Positions 26,570 to 39,792 of a stretch of DNA of 64,000 bases are shown one piece after another. The DNA lies in assembly GCF_047496725.1 (NCBI RefSeq), contig NC_132983.1, positions 1,759,501 to 1,823,500 on the forward strand, read 5' to 3'. Within the stretch, counting starts at the first letter, position 1. Each line of letters begins with the position of its first letter. The notes beneath the pieces were generated by a model. The model saw only the letters and a program-made list of their open reading frames with translations, did not search any database and was not told the origin of the DNA. The position numbers and the translations under genes are program-made. The DNA is from Anoplolepis gracilipes (lineage: Eukaryota > Arthropoda > Insecta > Hymenoptera > Formicidae).

Positions 26570-29416
26570 GAACGATTCTTCTTCTTGTTTCCGGGGAAAA
26601 GGGTGAACCGATTTTTTTTTTTTTTAATTATTTTAGAAAATTGGATTAAAAAAATATTCTCTTTAGCTGGAATCTTGAAGAGAAGTATTTGAAAGATGAA
26701 GGAAATTTCGGAGAATTTGTTTGTATGTAAATAAAAAAACATTGAATACGATATATTACGATGTGTAAACTATATATTATTTGTAATGCGATAAATGTTT
26801 GAGAGAAAAGTTTCTCTTTCTTCATCACCTCTATTATTATCAGGGATTGTTTGTCGGGGATCGTTTCCTCGTCGAAAGTCTTGAATGACCGAGAAGCTTT
26901 AACCTTCCATTCTGATTGAAATCTGATAATTATATTATCGACCCTGCCTATAGCATTCTTAGAGGAAACCATCCTCTACAACGGCTCAGCTTATTTATAT
27001 ATAGCTGTTGATGTAGACTTTTTCTAGGGAAGGGGAAGCCGTTATCGCACACTCTCTCTGAACGAGTAGCTAGAATGCGATTACGCACAATCGCACGCGA
27101 TCGTAACGGAAAACGTAGGCACGCATAAACCCGGATGCTTCCGTTTCAACATCCCCTTGTCTTATCGCGTACGCGTGACTTATGAAAGACACGTGGATCT
27201 TAGAATCATCACTCATTCATAATCGCATTATTTAGGTTTATTGCACGCACGCGCACATTCCACAAACACTCGTGCAAAGGGGTTGTGCGCGAGGATATTA
27301 TATATTTAACTTTGCACGAAAATGTCTTATTGTTATTTTAATATTTAATGATATTTAAAATCTTTCACAAAACGTTAGAGAAATTAAATTATATAATTGT
27401 ATTGAAATAAAAGTGAAAATAATTAAAATTAATAAAAATAAGTAAATTAAATTAAATAATTGATAAAAATAAATAATAAACTAAAATTAAATAATTAAAA
27501 TTAAATTTTAAAAAGAGAGGATGCAATCAAGAAAGACCAAGGATCATTTGTAATAGAGTCTATAGAATATAATAATCTTTTAGGAATGCAAGTAGATAAA
27601 AAAATGAGCTATCGTTCTTAATTCACTAAACTTCCAACGCGCGTTTATTTTACCTTCGCAGAATTTTAATTCGAGTTATCAAGAATGTTGAAAATTAATC
27701 AGCCACTAATAGCGATCCATCAAATTTTTATTAGAAAAATCAAGTGCAATTTAATCGCAGCTACGCGCAATCTCATTACATCCCGCATAAGAAAGTTAAT
27801 TACGATTGATTCAATCTCGGAGATCACTAGAACTACTGACGGTATGTTTTTTTTTGAGGGGGGGGGGGGGGCACAAAAAAAAGAGAGAGAGAGAAAGAGA
27901 GAGAGAGAGGGAGGGGAGAAAGGAAAACGGTGATTTATTCTTCTCGAGGGAAACGCACCCTCTCATATCGCGTCGATCGGAGACGTATTCCGATAAGGAC
28001 ACGTGGTTATCTTTGGCCGAATCGATCGCGACGACGGCGATGCCGCCGCTGTCGAGAGATTATCGGTGACCTTTTTTCCCCCCTCAACCGACCGATCTTT
28101 TATTTCCTAGTCCATTGTTCTCGCGCGCTGATTGTGCCAACGTTCTTGAATTAAAATTCTCCTCGCTTTAACCGGGATTTTATGACGGGAACGCGGATGT
28201 CACCAAGACAAATAATTTATGAGTAGATGGATATTGCCTTTTATTCGCATCCTTCAATTCGAGGTAATAGAGTAATAAAGAATGTCAAATGGCTCTTCAT
28301 TTATGTTATATACATATGTGCATAATTCACAAACAATACGTCAAATTTTAGCGAGGAAATATTCGAGGAAATATAATTTTCTTTGGCAAAAAAATAATAT
28401 TCAATTTTAAAAGATATTTAGTTTTTTTTATTGAAAATTAATTAATTAAAAACCTGAAAAATTCGCTAAGAAATATTTCAAATCGGATAAATAAAAAGCT
28501 TTCTATTTGCATCTTTTATACACATATTTAATTTGCCGGAGCATTTTCATTGAGTGAAAATTGACCTCAAATTCAAAATAGGTTTAAAGGTGACACATGT
28601 GTATGTGATGCATATTAAGAATTAAAGAAAATTCTCGACACGACTAATTTCTAATTTAGCAATGCTAGCTTTCTACTTATGATATGCATTTGTGAAATTA
28701 GATTTCCATTTCCAAGACGTAACGGCCAATAGACATCATAAAGCGATCCATCAGTCAAATTTATGGACGAACTGACCTAAAACATACCTCACTGGAGTGA
28801 GTTTGCTGCGCGCGAGCAAAAATAAATGCAAGTGCTTGCCTGAATCTATCTTTAGTGGGCGCGCAGAAACTTAAATTTCCAGATCAATATAAAAATACTA
28901 TCAATGTTTATTTAACAGCCTGAAAATACTCGCCGGTCTCGATAGAGCTTTGAGCTCGCATGTAAAGGTCGACAGCCGCACAAAACGTTTCAGTCTCGAT
29001 AATGAATAAAACGTTTTGAAGATCGTTTATTTCAAAAATATAATCCTTTACAATATGACAAAGTTATGTGATCGATACTCGTACATTTCCATCTTTCGCC
29101 ATTTCTAACATATGTATTAATCTACGAATTCTAGTAAACCATATAACTGAAATTTGTATGTAAAAATTTTAAGTATTAAGAAATAAATAATAAATGTACA
29201 ACATACACTTGTTGTAATAAAACTCAATAGACACCTACAACTAATAACGGCAGTGATAAATTGATAGATGTCAAATTGTCTAAATTAGCAGACTCATGAT
29301 TGTCAATCCTTTTGGATTCAACAATCGTTATGAGTCTAGATAATTGATAATTCTCGAATGTTATTCATGAAAATAAAGGCATTTACAGTACCTGAGCAAA
29401 TTATGATCCAGCTATC
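26570..29416. other. Intergenic stretch left of GDP-L-fucose synthase
   Basis: AT-rich unique DNA with a G-run followed by (GA)n at about 27,857-27,910 and a moderately CpG-rich patch at 27.95-28.15 kb that lacks convincing splice sites. The right end (about 29.0-29.4 kb) is probably the 3'UTR of the minus-strand GDP-L-fucose synthase gene. Confidence 0.5.
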
Positions 29417-30938
29417 TTAATTCCTCGCACGATCGTAGTTTTTTATATACCAATCAACTGTTTCTTTAATCGCTTGTTCAAAAGGTGTGAATTGAAAATC
29501 GGGTAAATACTTTCGTAACTTTGCATTGCTTGCCGTTTTCTTATATTGACCGTCTGCCGCTGACGTGTCATACATCACCTTACCCTTAAAGTTGAAAGCT
29601 TGTACTAAAGTTTCAGCTACTTGCGCTATTGATTTCTCTTGCGCCTCATCCACTGAAAATAATAATTTTATCTCATAACTCACCTACCAATAAACTCAAT
29701 ATTCTGCAATAGAATCTATTAATATATAGTATCTCTGACATCAAGATATTTTCCAATAATAATAAAATTATTGAGATAGAAAATGATGGTCCATTCAAAA
29801 TATTCATTGGAAAATTATGCAAAAAATATTAATGCTATCATTAAAAAATATTAAAATGTCAAAACTCTGCTTATCTACATAATATCTCCATAAATAATTA
29901 CCTGACAATATAATTGGGTCCACAGAATCATATTCTCGCAGGACCCAAATTATTAGTTTCGCTAAGTCTATGCTATAAATAAATTGCCTTAAAGGTTTGC
30001 CAGAGCCCAACACAGTAAATACCTTATTCTCTGTATTTCCTGACAGAAAAGACATTAACTTAATAATAAATTCAAATCATATATATACATACAAAACTTG
30101 ATTTCTTACCATCCTTGCATAAGTCATAAAGTCTTCGCATTAAACCAGGTATAACATGACTCGCACTGGGATGGAAATTGTCGTGAGGCCCAAAAACATT
30201 GCAAGGAATTACACTGGTGTACAGTCTACCATGCTGATCATGGTAACCTCTGTTTGCGATATCTATAAGCCTCTTGGCATAACTGTAACCATAATTTGAG
30301 GGATGTGGTGGTCCATTGTGAACCTAGAAAGTATTTATTTAAATATATTAGTTATTTTTACATGTATTTATAACAATGTGTATGTGCAATAAATTTGATA
30401 TCGTTACCATGGTTTCATCGATTGGATAAGTCGTCTTATCTGGAAATATGCAAGTGGAAAGGCACGAAACAACCTTGGCAACATTCTGCTCGTGAGCAGT
30501 TTGAAGAACGTTGTCGTTCATGTGTATATTGTTCCGCTGCAACGATAAAAGAACATTAAGCTCTAAAGATCTATATACAATTATAATATAAATGATTTTT
30601 TTGTAATATTTACCAAAAAGTCCAAATTTTGCGACATATTGCAGAAAAGCCCGCCGACCATGGCAGCCAGATGAATAACATGTGTCGGTTTGTGTTGATC
30701 GAATAACCTATGGATGCTCTCTTTATCGCTGTGAAAAAAATCATTTGATCGGAATTACATAAATGTTTCTAACCCACATGTTTTGTTAGCGATTGTCCAT
30801 TGATTTGACTCACCATAAATCCGCATCTTTTGACCCGACAAATATCCACCTCTCGTCCTCTCTCCTGTCATGTTCGATGACACTTTGAATAGCTCTGCCA
30901 ACGAGGCCCGAACCGCCGGTTACGAGGATGATCTTCAT
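29417..30938 (-). CDS. Gmer: GDP-L-fucose synthase (GDP-4-keto-6-deoxymannose epimerase-reductase)
   Basis: NADPH-dependent last step of de novo GDP-L-fucose synthesis in the cytosol, supplying fucosyltransferases. Six coding exons: 30938-30814, 30728-30614, 30536-30408, 30323-30110, 30039-29902 and 29652-29417, giving 318 residues, the normal family length. The N-terminal Rossmann motif VTGGSGLVG begins at residue 6. The SDR catalytic pair is in NYGYSYAKR (Tyr136, Lys140), and the active-site Ser lies in VVSCLSTCIFPDK. The C-terminal part keeps NVFGPHDNF, RQFIYSIDLA, WVLREY, DGQYKKTASN and YLPDFQFTPF, all typical of animal enzymes. The start is the ATG directly before KIILVTGG. A 5'UTR splice is visible upstream. 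It looks intact. Confidence 0.95.
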
Positions 30939-31022
30939 GTTGTCAAGAGCGATTTTTAGCGATACTTATTCGACGTTTTTACACGAAATGAAAGAATATG
31001 GCCGAAAAAAGTGTCGCTCTGC

Positions 31023-31200
31023 CCTGCAAAGTGAGATATATTAATAGTTAAAGTTGACGACTTGACAGATTATGAAATCTGTCATACTCACCCTAGGAAA
31101 GCCTCCTATGCAAGGTGTGTGTATGTGTGTGTATGTGCAGAGAGTTTATATTTATTAAGTCTTCGCCTTACTAAACTGATGAGTCTACAGTCTACAATAT
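31023..31200 (-). promoter_or_regulatory. Gmer: 5'UTR intron and upstream exon of GDP-L-fucose synthase
   Basis: On the minus strand, an untranslated exon ends CCTAGG|GTGAGTATG (exon end 31,092) and is followed 67 bp later by acceptor TTTGCAG|GGCAGAGC (exon start 31,023), which leads to the ATG at 30,938. The transcription start is not determined and probably lies near 31.15-31.2 kb. Confidence 0.5.
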
Positions 31201-31539
31201 CTTTTGAATATGCGTACAGGTGCTATCCAAAACAAATATAATATGATAAATACGTGTGCAAAATGTAGATAAATAAATTTCTGACTAATCACGTGGGTTA
31301 GATAAGTTGGAGAATGTTGACATGATCGATCGTCGTTATGTTATCACGCGTGAGTCGAACATTATAATTAAAATAACCCGCGAAAAATATGAAATTTAAT
31401 ATTTAATAATATAAAAAATAGATAATCACGAATAAAATAATACTAAAATATTAATAAAAATAATATAACAGATTGAAAGATTTAATCTATTGTTAAAAAC
31501 CATATTTTAACTAGATAGAAAAAAAACATGTATATATTG

Positions 31540-31601
<62 letters not shown>

Positions 31602-33171
31602 TTATAATTTATAAATATATAGTTTATATACTTTAATATATGTAATATATACATTTTTTTATATAATACATATATTAAAATTACTATCACAGTTTGTGCT
31701 CGTTACTTTACTTATTCTGTTATTAATAATTGAATTATAAAGTATAAGTAGAGAGAGAAAAATGATAAAAAAATTTTTACTCGATTCATTAGTTAGAGAA
31801 ACTTCAAGTTTTGTGTAATAAAAAATAATATTAACTTAAGGAAGGGAAAAAATAACATATTGATAACTGATAGGTTATCACACAGAGGTTTTCCTGGCTT
31901 GACATAATTACGTTGACAACTTCTCGGAAATTGTCGCAATACTGCTGTATACAGATAACGTTCGGTTATGATAACTTGACGATTAATCATTGTTTCAATG
32001 AGCAATAGCCAAAATATTTTGTTTAACTTTGCAAGTTAAATTGATAATCCTTAAAAGAGACATAACATTATAACATTTAACAAAATAACATTCATCAATA
32101 TTATATACCAAAAATCACTATCATATGTTTTTAATTGCACATGATTTTAATATCAATATTAAATTTTATCTTTGCAACAGAATATATAAAATTCTTCATC
32201 GTAAACAATCTTGGCAACGAACACATTATTGCCAAGATTGGGTCGTGCTTTTTCATTTTTATATTTCTACAGACATATTTTTTGTAAATTATAATTGTAG
32301 TATGAGAATTTATAGACTGTTTATAGATATCGCAAATAAAGATTACTATAATCGTACATATAGATTATACCAATGTAATTTCTAGCAATGAAAAAGGAAA
32401 ACTTATTGCAATTATTATGTGTTTTGGGATGCGTATTATTGTACATGAAAAGTTGATAGGCAAAAAAAATAGCAGTTATTAAGAACTTCTTTATTTTATT
32501 TTCGTTTAAAAAATAGAGATCGGTTTGTCTAACAATGTTTCGACCATGAATTACCATCAGAGAAAAATATACGATAATTGCAACAAAAGTTTCCAATCAA
32601 CTTAATTAGATCTAAATTCGGCACTCATATGAGTTATATTATAAGTTATATTTGAGCTGGAGGAATAAGATAAAACTTAATTTTTCTTCTTAGTTCCTAG
32701 GTAATATCATTTCACTAGTATATGCGTATTAAATACAATATAAAATAACGCAATTATTGCTAGTACATCTAATAATAAAAAAATAAAGAAGTAATGAATG
32801 GCAAACTCATTTTACACAACCTTTACGTTTTCTGCGAGCCTTTTTATCCTTATTCAAAATAATTACTTATATAGGGACCTGAAGAAAAAAATTATGAAAC
32901 TATGAATACTTTTTTTTTGCAATATTAACTCTTTTTTTTTTTTTTTTTTTTTATAGCTCGCGGGAAAAAATGAGTATTGGTCACAAAAGTGCCATAATTT
33001 ACATTTGTGTTACAAATGTGATTTTTATAAGATTTCTGCATAAGAAGTGTTCTATGAGAACATTTTACAAAAATCCCGAAACTTTATTAGGTCCCTAAAT
33101 ACGTCTGTCATGTTTCAAGTAGACATTATAACAGGCTGAAAAAAATTTGCTTCTCAACTAACAGCCGAACG
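31200..33171. other. Intergenic stretch between GDP-L-fucose synthase and cathepsin L
   Basis: It contains a long (TA)n tract (about 31,540-31,598), a perfect 12-bp stem-loop (32,206-32,240) and a poly-T run near 32.93-32.95 kb. The right part is presumably cathepsin L 3'UTR. The frames at 31.8-32.6 kb look like chance AT-rich frames. Confidence 0.55.
32206..32240. repeat. Perfect 12-bp inverted repeat with 11-nt loop
   Basis: CAATCTTGGCAA is followed after 11 nt by TTGCCAAGATTG. The inner TTGGCAA/TTGCCAA pair resembles a nuclear factor I half-site pair, but the spacing is wrong for a classical site. Confidence 0.75.
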
Positions 33172-35260
33172 TTAAACAAGAGGGTAGCTGGCGCTGCTCG
33201 CTATACCGCAGTTATTATTCTTATTCCTGGCCATCTTAATGTATCCTTTCTCGCCCCATGTTTCACCCCAACTGTTCTTGACTAACCAATAATCCTCATT
33301 AGTTTCTTCATCTGTGCCATAACCAACAATCAGGACACCATGATCCAAATTTTCTGAATCACATTTAGGGTCGTAATAAACGCCTGAAAATTGTAAAAAA
33401 TTTTAAGCAAAAAAGAAAAAAAAATTCAAAGCAAAAAATAGATTCCAAATAAAGTAAAATTTATTATATTGTCAAATGTAATTTTACGTTTTCTATACAT
33501 TATATATTCAATGTTAGTAGCATTGATTATTAACATTGTCAATTTATAATCACAGCCAATTAATTATATTAAATTAAATGTGTACCTTCGCTATAAAGAT
33601 GGAAGGACTCGTGAGAAGCATCAATGGCAACTGAAACTGGACCCATGGTGGCAACCGCAGCTTTCAATTTTCTCTCGTCTCCTTCTGGAATGTCTACAAA
33701 GCCGACATCGGAAGCACCGCTGTTTTTCGGATTATATCTGCAATTTTAGGAAAGTAATAAATCATCAGATTCTACGAACAGACGTTTCTGTCACGTATGA
33801 TAATTAACAAATACACACCTGCATTTGTCATTCTCTGCTTCGTATGGATAGGTCTTTTCAGTATCAAGGCCTTTGTTGTCCTTGATATATCGAAAAGCAT
33901 TATCCATCAAACCACCATTGCAGCCATTATTACCATACTTGCCGGAACAATCGATCAAATTTTGTTCACTCAATGATATCAAAACGCCAGTTTGTCTAAA
34001 ATGCTGCCCTTCCAAGGCTCCAGTCTGCAAGAAAAGACAATAGATAATTTCTTACAATGACAAGACTGTCAAAAAAAGATCAATAATTGTACACATAAAA
34101 ACTGAAAAACATTCAAAATATAATTGTGCCATTTGAATGTAAGTTTAAATATCAAGATAGTTCAAAGATATATTTTTAAAAAAATATTCGCATTGTTTAA
34201 AGTTGAATCAAGATATCAATGTTTCAAAAGACATTAAAACAACTTACTGAAGAGAATGCCCAGCAGGATCCACATTGTTCTTGATCCTTAACTGCAGTGA
34301 CAGCGCCTTTCTTTCTCCAATCGACTTCTTTTGGTAATTCAACATTAGCTGGCTCAATGAATGTTGCTCCTGCAGACTCTAACATTTCGCTAACGCCTAT
34401 TGATTTATTGAAGCCATTCAAAGTATTGACAATTTCGTGATGTAACTGTAAGAAAAAATATATATTTCTCAGAAAATTTCTCATCATAATTAATCATACA
34501 ATTCACAATTAATCATACACTTCAGAACTCACCATATCACCATATTTGTTCATTCCTAGTTTGTAGCCAACTTCCTTCATCTCATACCTGCGATTGTGTT
34601 CAACAATCTTGCGCTTGTTATCCAAGAAGATCTTCATTCTGTATCCCTCTTCGATCGGGGATTTGTAAACTTTTTTATGATGCGCCTGAGAAATAATAAA
34701 TGTAATTAATAATTAATCTTAATAATTAATATTTAATCTTACAATTAGTAATCTGATGTTGAAATATCTCAAGTTTTAATTACTCTCGCAATATTCGCTT
34801 TTTATTCAAAAAAAGAAAAGACAAGCGCGCGCTATAAAATATTAACTTTTAATCATTTCTAATAGCATTCTATATAATAATGTTTATGATTTCCTTTTTA
34901 AAAGAGTCTCTTAATAATCAGATCTTGAATCATTTCTATAGCTTTGTTTCATTTTAGCAGTATTGTGTAGATTATATTACTGGTGTAGATTATATTACTA
35001 TAACATTCTACAGAAGAGAAATATGATTCAAGAGTTCAAGAATAATCTGTAACTGATATATTATGAACAACATTCATATCTTATTATTATTATTTACAGA
35101 GTCCGTAATTTGATATGAAGAAAATAAATATATGCAAGATGTAAATATAATGATCTCATACCTTAAAAATAAACCATTCGGCATCTAAAATTTTGCTAAA
35201 GGAAATAGCATCCCCCGTGACAATTACCGCCAGCAACAACAAAGCCAGAATACTCTTCAT
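33172..35260 (-). CDS. Cathepsin L-like cysteine protease (papain family, C1A)
   Basis: Secreted or lysosomal endopeptidase made as a pre-pro-enzyme. Six coding exons: 35260-35162, 34685-34533, 34445-34248, 34024-33819, 33737-33586 and 33383-33172, giving 339 residues, close to the family norm. A hydrophobic signal peptide follows the ATG (KSILALLLLAVIVTG). The propeptide has a complete ERFNIN pattern (E-x3-R-x2-I-F-x2-N-x3-I-x3-N) within about residues 44-66, then a GMNKYGDM motif. The mature enzyme starts near LPKEVDWRKKG. Catalytic residues are Cys145 (QCGSCWAFSS), His284 (LDHGVLIVGYG) and Asn306 (NSWG), with the oxyanion Gln in DQEQCGSC. GCNGGLMD identifies the cathepsin L subgroup. It is intact. 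A non-coding first exon lies 3.4 kb upstream. Confidence 0.95.
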
Positions 35261-35286
35261 GATTACTTCAATAATTCAAGAATTTA

Positions 35287-38200
35287 CCTAAAAAAGATGA
35301 TAATTTTTTTCATTAATATTATGCTCCAAATTAGAACAATTTGGAAATGTTGTTAGAATGTATGAAAAAAATTTATTTTTCAGAAATTTTAAATAGATTG
35401 AATACAAGTATATTAAAATTTCATAATAATTGTCTAATTGATAACTTATTCGATATTATTTATATATTTTTATATTTTTAACAAACTTAAATTTTATAAT
35501 ACTATTTTATAATATTATTATAGTTATATTTCTCAACATGTTGAGTGCCATGCAGAAATTGAATAGCTATTCAGGCTATTATTTGGAAATACATAAGTTT
35601 GTATGAAAACAGATAGGGACCATTTGAATCACACATGACTTTAAAAACTTGAATACTCGTGGCCCATAGATAAATCATATGTACCTCAATGTATAGAACA
35701 ATATGATTCACGGATGAGTCACATGACAGTCAGCATATTAACAATAAGATATAAATTTTAAATGTACACATGTTTACATTTCTTTCAATATTGCTGTCAA
35801 CGCTCTTGATAAATAAAGATACAATTAGATAAACAGTGAACCTTATTAATGTTAGCCTCAAATTAACAGACTTTCATCTCGTGCATCATGGGTAAGCCGG
35901 AAATTTTGAAAGTTTCGAAAACATTTCTGAGGAACATTACGTCAGTCTGATAGTCCGTCATTTTTGTATATCGATTATTGTCCCGCATGAAGTCATATCT
36001 TCGCCTGCACGTGTCAAAGACATTTGTAACTTCATTTTTTTCTCCGATAATAAATGAATGAAGATATCCAGAAATTACGCACTCGCTAGAACGAGTGTTG
36101 CAATATATGCTAATCAAATAAAACGATCGAGGATCGCGCGATCTATAATACTATTTTATTTTCTTTATTCTACGTCCTCCGAAAGACAAGTGATATCGTC
36201 CAAGCGACGTTATTATCCCATAAATATAATTGCAGTTTCAACAATGCGACGAATGACACATATTTCTCGCAGATACAGGGAAGTATAATATAAACCTATC
36301 ATTTTTGCGAATTATCGCTTTTATATGAAGTTATATTTTTCACGGTGTCTAGTCAAATTTTGTAAAAAATAATCCTTGATCCTCCAGGTACTTTGTTCAA
36401 AATCCCACGAAAGAGAATATTTTCAAAATTTATTTGGTGCAAGTTTCTAAAATAAATTTTTTTATTGTACACGTTTTCGAACGCTTTTCATTCATACAAA
36501 ATGAAAAACTCTAAAGCCATTTAAGTTTCAAGAGTGATAACCTTTATTGCAAATAGAAACTAAATAACTTTCGATAAGATAAAAATTTTTAACTTTCAAT
36601 GACATTTTTATTTTTTATCATTAAAAATTGAAATGAAGAATATGTGTACTCTATATTCAATATTTGTTACAGACATTGAATATGTAAATAGATATATAAT
36701 TGACAGTAAAAGAGCCAAAATTTATCAAAAGAAAAATGTTTTTAAAAATTCTTTGAGTCCTAATAAAATTTCATGAGAGAATTTTTTATTTCTTCAGATA
36801 AAAAAAAAGTTTCTGAGAATTCCAGGGAGTATAACATCTTGCTCTGTGCATGTCAGACAAGAAGCAGTTTCATTTTTCCTCTGATAATGAATAACTGAAG
36901 AAAGGAAAAAACTACGCACTTATCACAGATACAATGCTGGTAGTAATCGCCTCGCTTCGACCTAATGTCAGATTTTTTTTTTCCCCTACAAGAAAACACG
37001 GGAAACGCACATGGAGATAAGGGATCTTTCAGGATATCGACTTTCTAGTAAAACAAATCGAAAAATGAAACTGTTGATCAAATGATAAATACACCCGCTA
37101 CAGACGAGTAGTATTATGTCCCGGAAGATTTTTTTTCGTCTTAAGATCGTAAAGTCTCTTATCTTTTCTCTTACGTAAATTTATCGCCTTTGTGCATATG
37201 TATTTTAATTTAAGACGCAATTTGTTCGCTGCTAACATTAAGAATTAAGTTTCAGATTAAGAGAACGTTTTAAAACTGCCAATGAATATACATATAATAG
37301 CAAGCAGATATAAAGTAGATTTTTGAATATATATAAATTTTATTTTTTCAAAATTTCTGAACTGAACTTCGAGAGCTGTAAAAATACATGATATATTTCA
37401 CGAAGATAATTAACGTCAAGAAGAATATTTGTAAAATATTAATAAAATATATCTGAAATTTTAGGCCCCTCTTATGAGATGATTTTGTAAGATAAAACAC
37501 GTGTATGACAATGACCTCTACTATTGTTCTTTTATCTTTCTTTTATTTGCTTTTATCTTTTACTTCAATGTATTCAAGATAAGTCGTGTATTCGTAATAG
37601 CTACGATAATTTAAAGGTATCATTCAATTTAATTCAATTTGGTAGAAACTAAAGCGATGTATTGTGTAATGTGTGACGTTCTGATGTTAATATATATACA
37701 TAGTAAATGTCAGACGTTATTTTTTTCGTTCGCACGAAATCACGTGACTGTAAACTGCGTGTCTCGAGTATATATATAAAAAAAAAAAAATGTACTCTTT
37801 TGTTCTAACTACGCATTAAATAGGCGGTTGTTTACATCCTGTATGATATGCGATTTTGTTGAGAGATCACGTGGTACAGAGAATGTAGATTGTAAAAACG
37901 TGTCTCCATTGTGACATCGCTTGTCATGTTTCCAACAATCAAATGCATGATAATTATTTCAAACAAAGGCCGATAATAAAGAAAATATAACTGTCAGTTT
38001 GGCAGCAATGATTAAATAAGGAGCAAGAAACATATGTCACACGAGTCATATTGACGTTAATTTTGATTTTCCAATTTGAATTCTCTTATTAATCGTAAAC
38101 TTTTCCCGTTTTGCATAAAAAAAAAAAAAAAAAGACAGAAAAATCGCGAGAAAGACAAATAGGTCCTGTTGCTCGTGCGCTTCAAGTTTGGCACTTTTTC

Positions 38201-38719
38201 ATCGACAACATCGTTTCTAGTATTCGCGTATATCGTGACTCGGATGCGTCGAGGACGCTCACAACAGACTCGATTAACCCAAACAACGAAATTGGCCCAT
38301 TATTCAGACGCATAAGGGACATAAAGAAACCGGATCTTACGCGTACCTGACAGTACAAACGTCCTATTATTACGTTTTACGAATAAAATACACAATTGGT
38401 CGATTTCCCTCTTCACAGATGCTCCGAACGGTTATGCAAATCTAAATAAACGTCACATCATGTGAGCGTGCGAAACGTACAATGTATGTCAAAGTGCCAG
38501 AAAGAGAAAGAACGAGAAAAAACAAGTTTATTTTATTTCAATAACTCATCTACCCTTCGGATCCCTTTGTCCTTTTTTTTTCTCTCCAGAAGTCGATTTA
38601 TACGCGTCATTGAATTTCCATTGGAAAAGCTCTGTTTCAAAACGGACGGAGAAGCGCGATCGGAAATAAAACTTGCGAATAATATATAGTATCACATGTA
38701 TAAATAAATATGTACTCAC
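35287..38719 (-). other. Cathepsin L 5'UTR intron (3.4 kb)
   Basis: On the minus strand, the donor CTG|GTGAGTAC at 38,719 and the acceptor TTTTTTAG|GTAAATTC (exon start 35,287) bracket this stretch; the acceptor lies 27 bp before the ATG. It holds one full copy of the dispersed TIR repeat (36.34-36.84 kb), A-runs near 37.78 and 38.12 kb, and otherwise AT-rich DNA with no gene. Confidence 0.6.
36344..36840 (+). mobile_element. Dispersed TIR repeat family, copy C (in the cathepsin L intron)
   Basis: It begins GGTGTCTAGTCAAATTTTG and shares blocks with copy B: GATCCTCCAGGTACTTTG, AAAGAGAATATTTTCAAAA, TTTCTAAAATAAATTTTTTT and GAGAATTCCAGG. It ends ATAACATCTTG. About 497 bp, non-coding. Confidence 0.65.
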
Positions 38720-38830
38720 CAGAATTCTTTTTCTCTCTAACGGAAGGAAACGATTAAACTGGCGCGATCTGTGACAGTCGACCACCTGCGACGAACGAGC
38801 GACAACGACTGGCGACAACTTCGCGTCGAC
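38720..38830 (-). promoter_or_regulatory. Non-coding first exon and promoter of cathepsin L
   Basis: A GC-richer block whose minus strand ends at donor CTG|GTGAGTAC (exon end 38,720). Upstream sequence to about 38.95 kb is GC-rich with CpGs and is the likely promoter. Assignment to cathepsin L rests on strand, on being the next minus-strand donor upstream, and on the good acceptor just before the ATG. Confidence 0.55.
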
Positions 38831-39418
38831 TTTTGTATTGCTCTTCCGAGTCTCCCCTCCCAGCGGCCCGTGACGTCACCGCTTTCATCGCCGTAGACTA
38901 CGTGATTCATTGACGGTCGGGCGACAGTTCTTTTTTGTTTATCCGCGCGACGAATTCCAACGCGCCGGACGACCTTTCATACTTCTTTTGTGAAGGCGGG
39001 ATATATCAGTGTATGTAAATATGTACGTACATACTGATTAACATACATGTGATGTTACGCCCGCGAGTCATGTGCTTGTGATAAACAAATATCGAATAAC
39101 CCAGATTCATAATCGTCTCCTCGAGAGGAAGCTACGCAGCTACGAAGCTCATCTTTTTCGAAGGCGGAAAAGATAATTCGCGATTAAAGTCACTTTTAAA
39201 TCCTTTATCTTACTGCGTCGTTTTTAGATGATAAATTTAATGACGAGAGAGTATCATGCTTCGTTAACGACGCATCATTTCATTAGCTTTTCAAAAGTCA
39301 AATTGATTTTTAAGAGACTCATATTTTGAATATTATTATATTCTCTTTTTATATATATATAAGAAAAAGAAAGAAAAAGATAAATAAATAAATAAATGCA
39401 TATGTTTATTCATTTATT

Positions 39419-39420
<2 letters not shown>

Positions 39421-39465
<45 letters not shown>

Positions 39466-39628
39466 TTTATATATATACAAAATATTTTTACATTATTTCT
39501 AAAAATTTTTTCTATTGAAAATTTAAAAGCAATCGCATTAGGATTTAACACGTGAAATTGTACGCGTTGGAATTTGACAATTCGTAGAATGTTTCTTCCT
39601 TGGATAGTTTGTCAAAATATTTTGACAC

Positions 39629-39659
<31 letters not shown>
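39421..39659. repeat. (TA)n and (TAA)n microsatellites upstream of NDUFB4
   Basis: A (TA)n tract at about 39,427-39,458 and an (AAT)n tract at about 39,629-39,659, only about 130 bp before the NDUFB4 start codon. Confidence 0.85.
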
Positions 39660-39792
39660 TGTCCATAAAATAAAAGTGTTTGAAACGGAATTTATGACTC
39701 GTGAATTCCACGGTCGATAAGAGTGTCGCACACGTTTGTTCACGTGATAAAACAGTGAGTGAGCGAGAAAGTACATTTTGAGAGGAGGAATC

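Noticed and set aside
25582..26571. Overlapping frames of 94-152 codons rich in Arg/Glu/Ser/Pro
   Set aside because: They arise from (GA)n, (CT)n and C-rich stretches, are open on both strands, and have no domain.
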